Source of the DNA: Myxococcus stipitatus
Lineage (GTDB): Bacteria > Myxococcota > Myxococcia > Myxococcales > Myxococcaceae
Direction: 5' to 3'
NCBI RefSeq assembly: GCF_038561935.1
Contig: NZ_CP102770.1
Span: 7,874,001-7,938,000 of the forward strand
Length of the DNA: 64,000 nucleotides
The notes under the pieces are model-generated. The model had not been told where the DNA came from. It saw only the letters and a list, made by a program, of their open reading frames with translations, and did not search any database. Positions 63,037 through 64,000 of the stretch are shown here, piece by piece. A program made the translations under genes and the position numbers. Every line of letters starts with the position of its first letter. Within the stretch, counting starts at the first letter, position 1.

Positions 63037-63594
63037 TCACTGCGCCACGGGCACCTGGGCGAGCAGGATGCGGTTGCGGCCATCGTTGCGGACCTGGTCC
63101 GGATTGGTCAGTGCCAGACGCGAGTCCGTCCTCGGGTCCCACAGCCCCAGCCAGATGTTGAGGGCCTTGGGGCTCTCGTTCGAGGGGATGTAGATGGAGA
63201 ACTCGTCCTTCACCGTCTCCCCGGGCTTCCACTGGGACGTGGGCAGCAGGCCGCCGGCCGGCTTGTGGTCCACGTTCATCCGCTCCATGCGCCCGCCCAC
63301 GTCCTCGACGTGGACGAAGACGAGGTAGTCCTCCTCCAGGGTGTCCAGCACCTTGAAGTAGACCGTGACGGTGGCCCGCTCTCCGGGGGTCAGCCGTCCG
63401 GGTTGCACCGTGGCGGCGACCAGCTCCACCTTGCGGCCCAGGTTGGCGCCGTTGCGCACGGACAGCGGGGGAATCTGGGTGACGGTGGCGGCGCGCCGCT
63501 GCTCGGGGCTCGTGCCCCCGGGGGCCTCGACGATGCAGGCACTGCCCAGCAGGAGGACCGACGGAAGCATGACGGTGGAGAGCTTGAAGCGCAT
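63037..63594 (-). CDS. Hypothetical lipoprotein
   Basis: A 185-residue lipoprotein (Cys20 in LLGSACIVEA). The mature part is beta-rich with an immunoglobulin-like or CARDB-like feel (LTPGERATVTVYFKVLDTLE, VHVEDVGGRMERMNVDHKP, YIPSNESPKALNIWLGLWD). I do not recognise a named family. It is divergent from the gene at 63664 and is not linked to rnpB. Confidence 0.78.
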   Translation of the reverse strand: MRFKLSTVMLPSVLLLGSACIVEAPGGTSPEQRRAATVTQIPPLSVRNGANLGRKVELVAATVQPGRLTPGERATVTVYFKVLDTLEEDYLVFVHVEDVGGRMERMNVDHKPAGGLLPTSQWKPGETVKDEFSIYIPSNESPKALNIWLGLWDPRTDSRLALTNPDQVRNDGRNRILLAQVPVAQ

Positions 63595-63663
63595 GGCCCG
63601 CCGGTTCTACTCGGCCACGGGCGCTGCATCCACCGGCGTGTTGGTGTATGCGGAGCCGCGCAT

Positions 63664-64000
63664 ATGAAGACGCCCAACGCCCTCGACGCCCTGGCCGCGC
63701 AGGTGCCGCCCGCCCCCTCCCCCGCCCCCAGTGGGGAAACCTCGCAGCCGGGGACGGGCACGCCCCCCTCGGACGGCTTCTCCGCGAACGACGCGGTGGG
63801 CATTGGCGGCGCCGCCCTCTTCGTCCTGCTGATGGTGCTCGCGGCCCGTAAGCTCTTCTTCCGCAAGCGCGCCCCCGAGCCGGGCAAGAAGCCGGGGGTC
63901 CCCGCCCCCGAGCAGCAGCGGCCGGAGCTCCCCGCCACGCGGCCCGAGCTGCGCGTGGAGCTGCCGCCCTCGGAGAAGGAGGCCGCCCGGCTGCGCGAGG
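63664..64000 (+). CDS. Membrane-anchored protein (N-terminal part, runs off right edge), possibly FtsY
   Basis: The first 112 residues are visible: a Pro/Ser/Gly-rich start, one membrane helix (about 45-62, AVGIGGAALFVLLMVLAARK), then a basic, proline-rich linker leading into acidic helical sequence (PPSEKEAARLRE). Myxobacterial FtsY proteins have an N-terminal anchor and acidic linker of this kind, but the diagnostic GTPase domain is outside the window, so the name is a guess. Confidence 0.6.
   Translation, partial: MKTPNALDALAAQVPPAPSPAPSGETSQPGTGTPPSDGFSANDAVGIGGAALFVLLMVLAARKLFFRKRAPEPGKKPGVPAPEQQRPELPATRPELRVELPPSEKEAARLRE

Noticed and set aside
63664-64000. Firm naming as FtsY
   Set aside because: The GTPase domain lies outside the window; an N-terminal anchor and acidic linker alone do not prove the identity.

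Overview
The window is high-GC (roughly 70%) Gram-negative chromosome and looks like a myxobacterium, most likely Myxococcaceae. The evidence is a sigma-54 activator beside a Ser/Thr kinase fused to an AAA ATPase, a second Ser/Thr kinase with PEGA repeats, a GltJ/AgmX-type gliding-motility-like protein, many exported lipoproteins and beta-barrel proteins, and strong G/C third-position bias. No tRNA, rRNA, CRISPR array, IS element or prophage is visible. The genes are densely packed and mostly in short operons, many with ATGA or GTGA start/stop overlaps.

Layout. 1-1.2 kb: 5' part of a sigma-54 activator, divergent from a PknK-like kinase (1.5-4.9 kb); the gap carries two abutting 21-bp palindromes. 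5.0-8.3 kb: an overlapping hypothetical-YcaO-TfuA operon, the best candidate for an uncharacterised peptide or protein thioamidation system. 8.3-11.8 kb: methyltransferase, flippase-like membrane protein, CBS protein, ZIP transporter. 11.8-15.1 kb: envelope operon (outer-membrane protein, exported protein, LpoB-like and COG3014-like lipoproteins). 15.3-19.1 kb: MscS-type channel, then a receiver protein coupled to an UshA-like/tetraheme cytochrome lipoprotein. 19.2-22.6 kb: two cell-wall enzymes (LysM transglycosylase, L,D-transpeptidase). 22.5-27.0 kb: AAA ATPase and PEGA kinase. 27.2-31.6 kb: a four-gene overlapping operon for a MacB/Lol-like ABC exporter. 31.7-36.8 kb: membrane glycosyltransferase-like protein and a PspA operon. 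37.0-41.4 kb: histidine kinase, amidohydrolase, cytidine deaminase, PilZ and SET proteins. 41.4-42.9 kb: TetR/SDR divergent pair with three matching operator-like sites.

43.0-54.4 kb holds most of a nucleoside salvage and catabolism set: thymidine phosphorylase, a four-gene BMP-type nucleoside ABC importer (its ATPase appears to start at a non-AUG codon), then deoC, a DksA-like protein and a phosphosugar mutase in one operon; cytidine deaminase lies nearby at 39.8 kb. Together they would import nucleosides, deaminate and phosphorolyse them, isomerise the sugar phosphate and cleave deoxyribose 5-phosphate. A fused receiver-kinase with degenerate phosphorylation motifs sits between the importer and the deoC operon.

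54.5-57.2 kb: an operon of two exported ComEC-type metallo-beta-lactamase proteins with Ada-like zinc tails plus a DUF3006 protein. 57.3-57.6 kb: a 107-bp tandem repeat that duplicates the 3' end of the neighbouring GltJ/AgmX-like gene. 59.4-64 kb: FYDLN-type acidic protein, an unlisted 56-residue gene, a cupredoxin-like lipoprotein, a coiled-coil zinc-ribbon protein, RNase HI, the RNase P RNA gene (rnpB), a lipoprotein, and the N terminus of a membrane protein (possibly FtsY) leaving the right edge.
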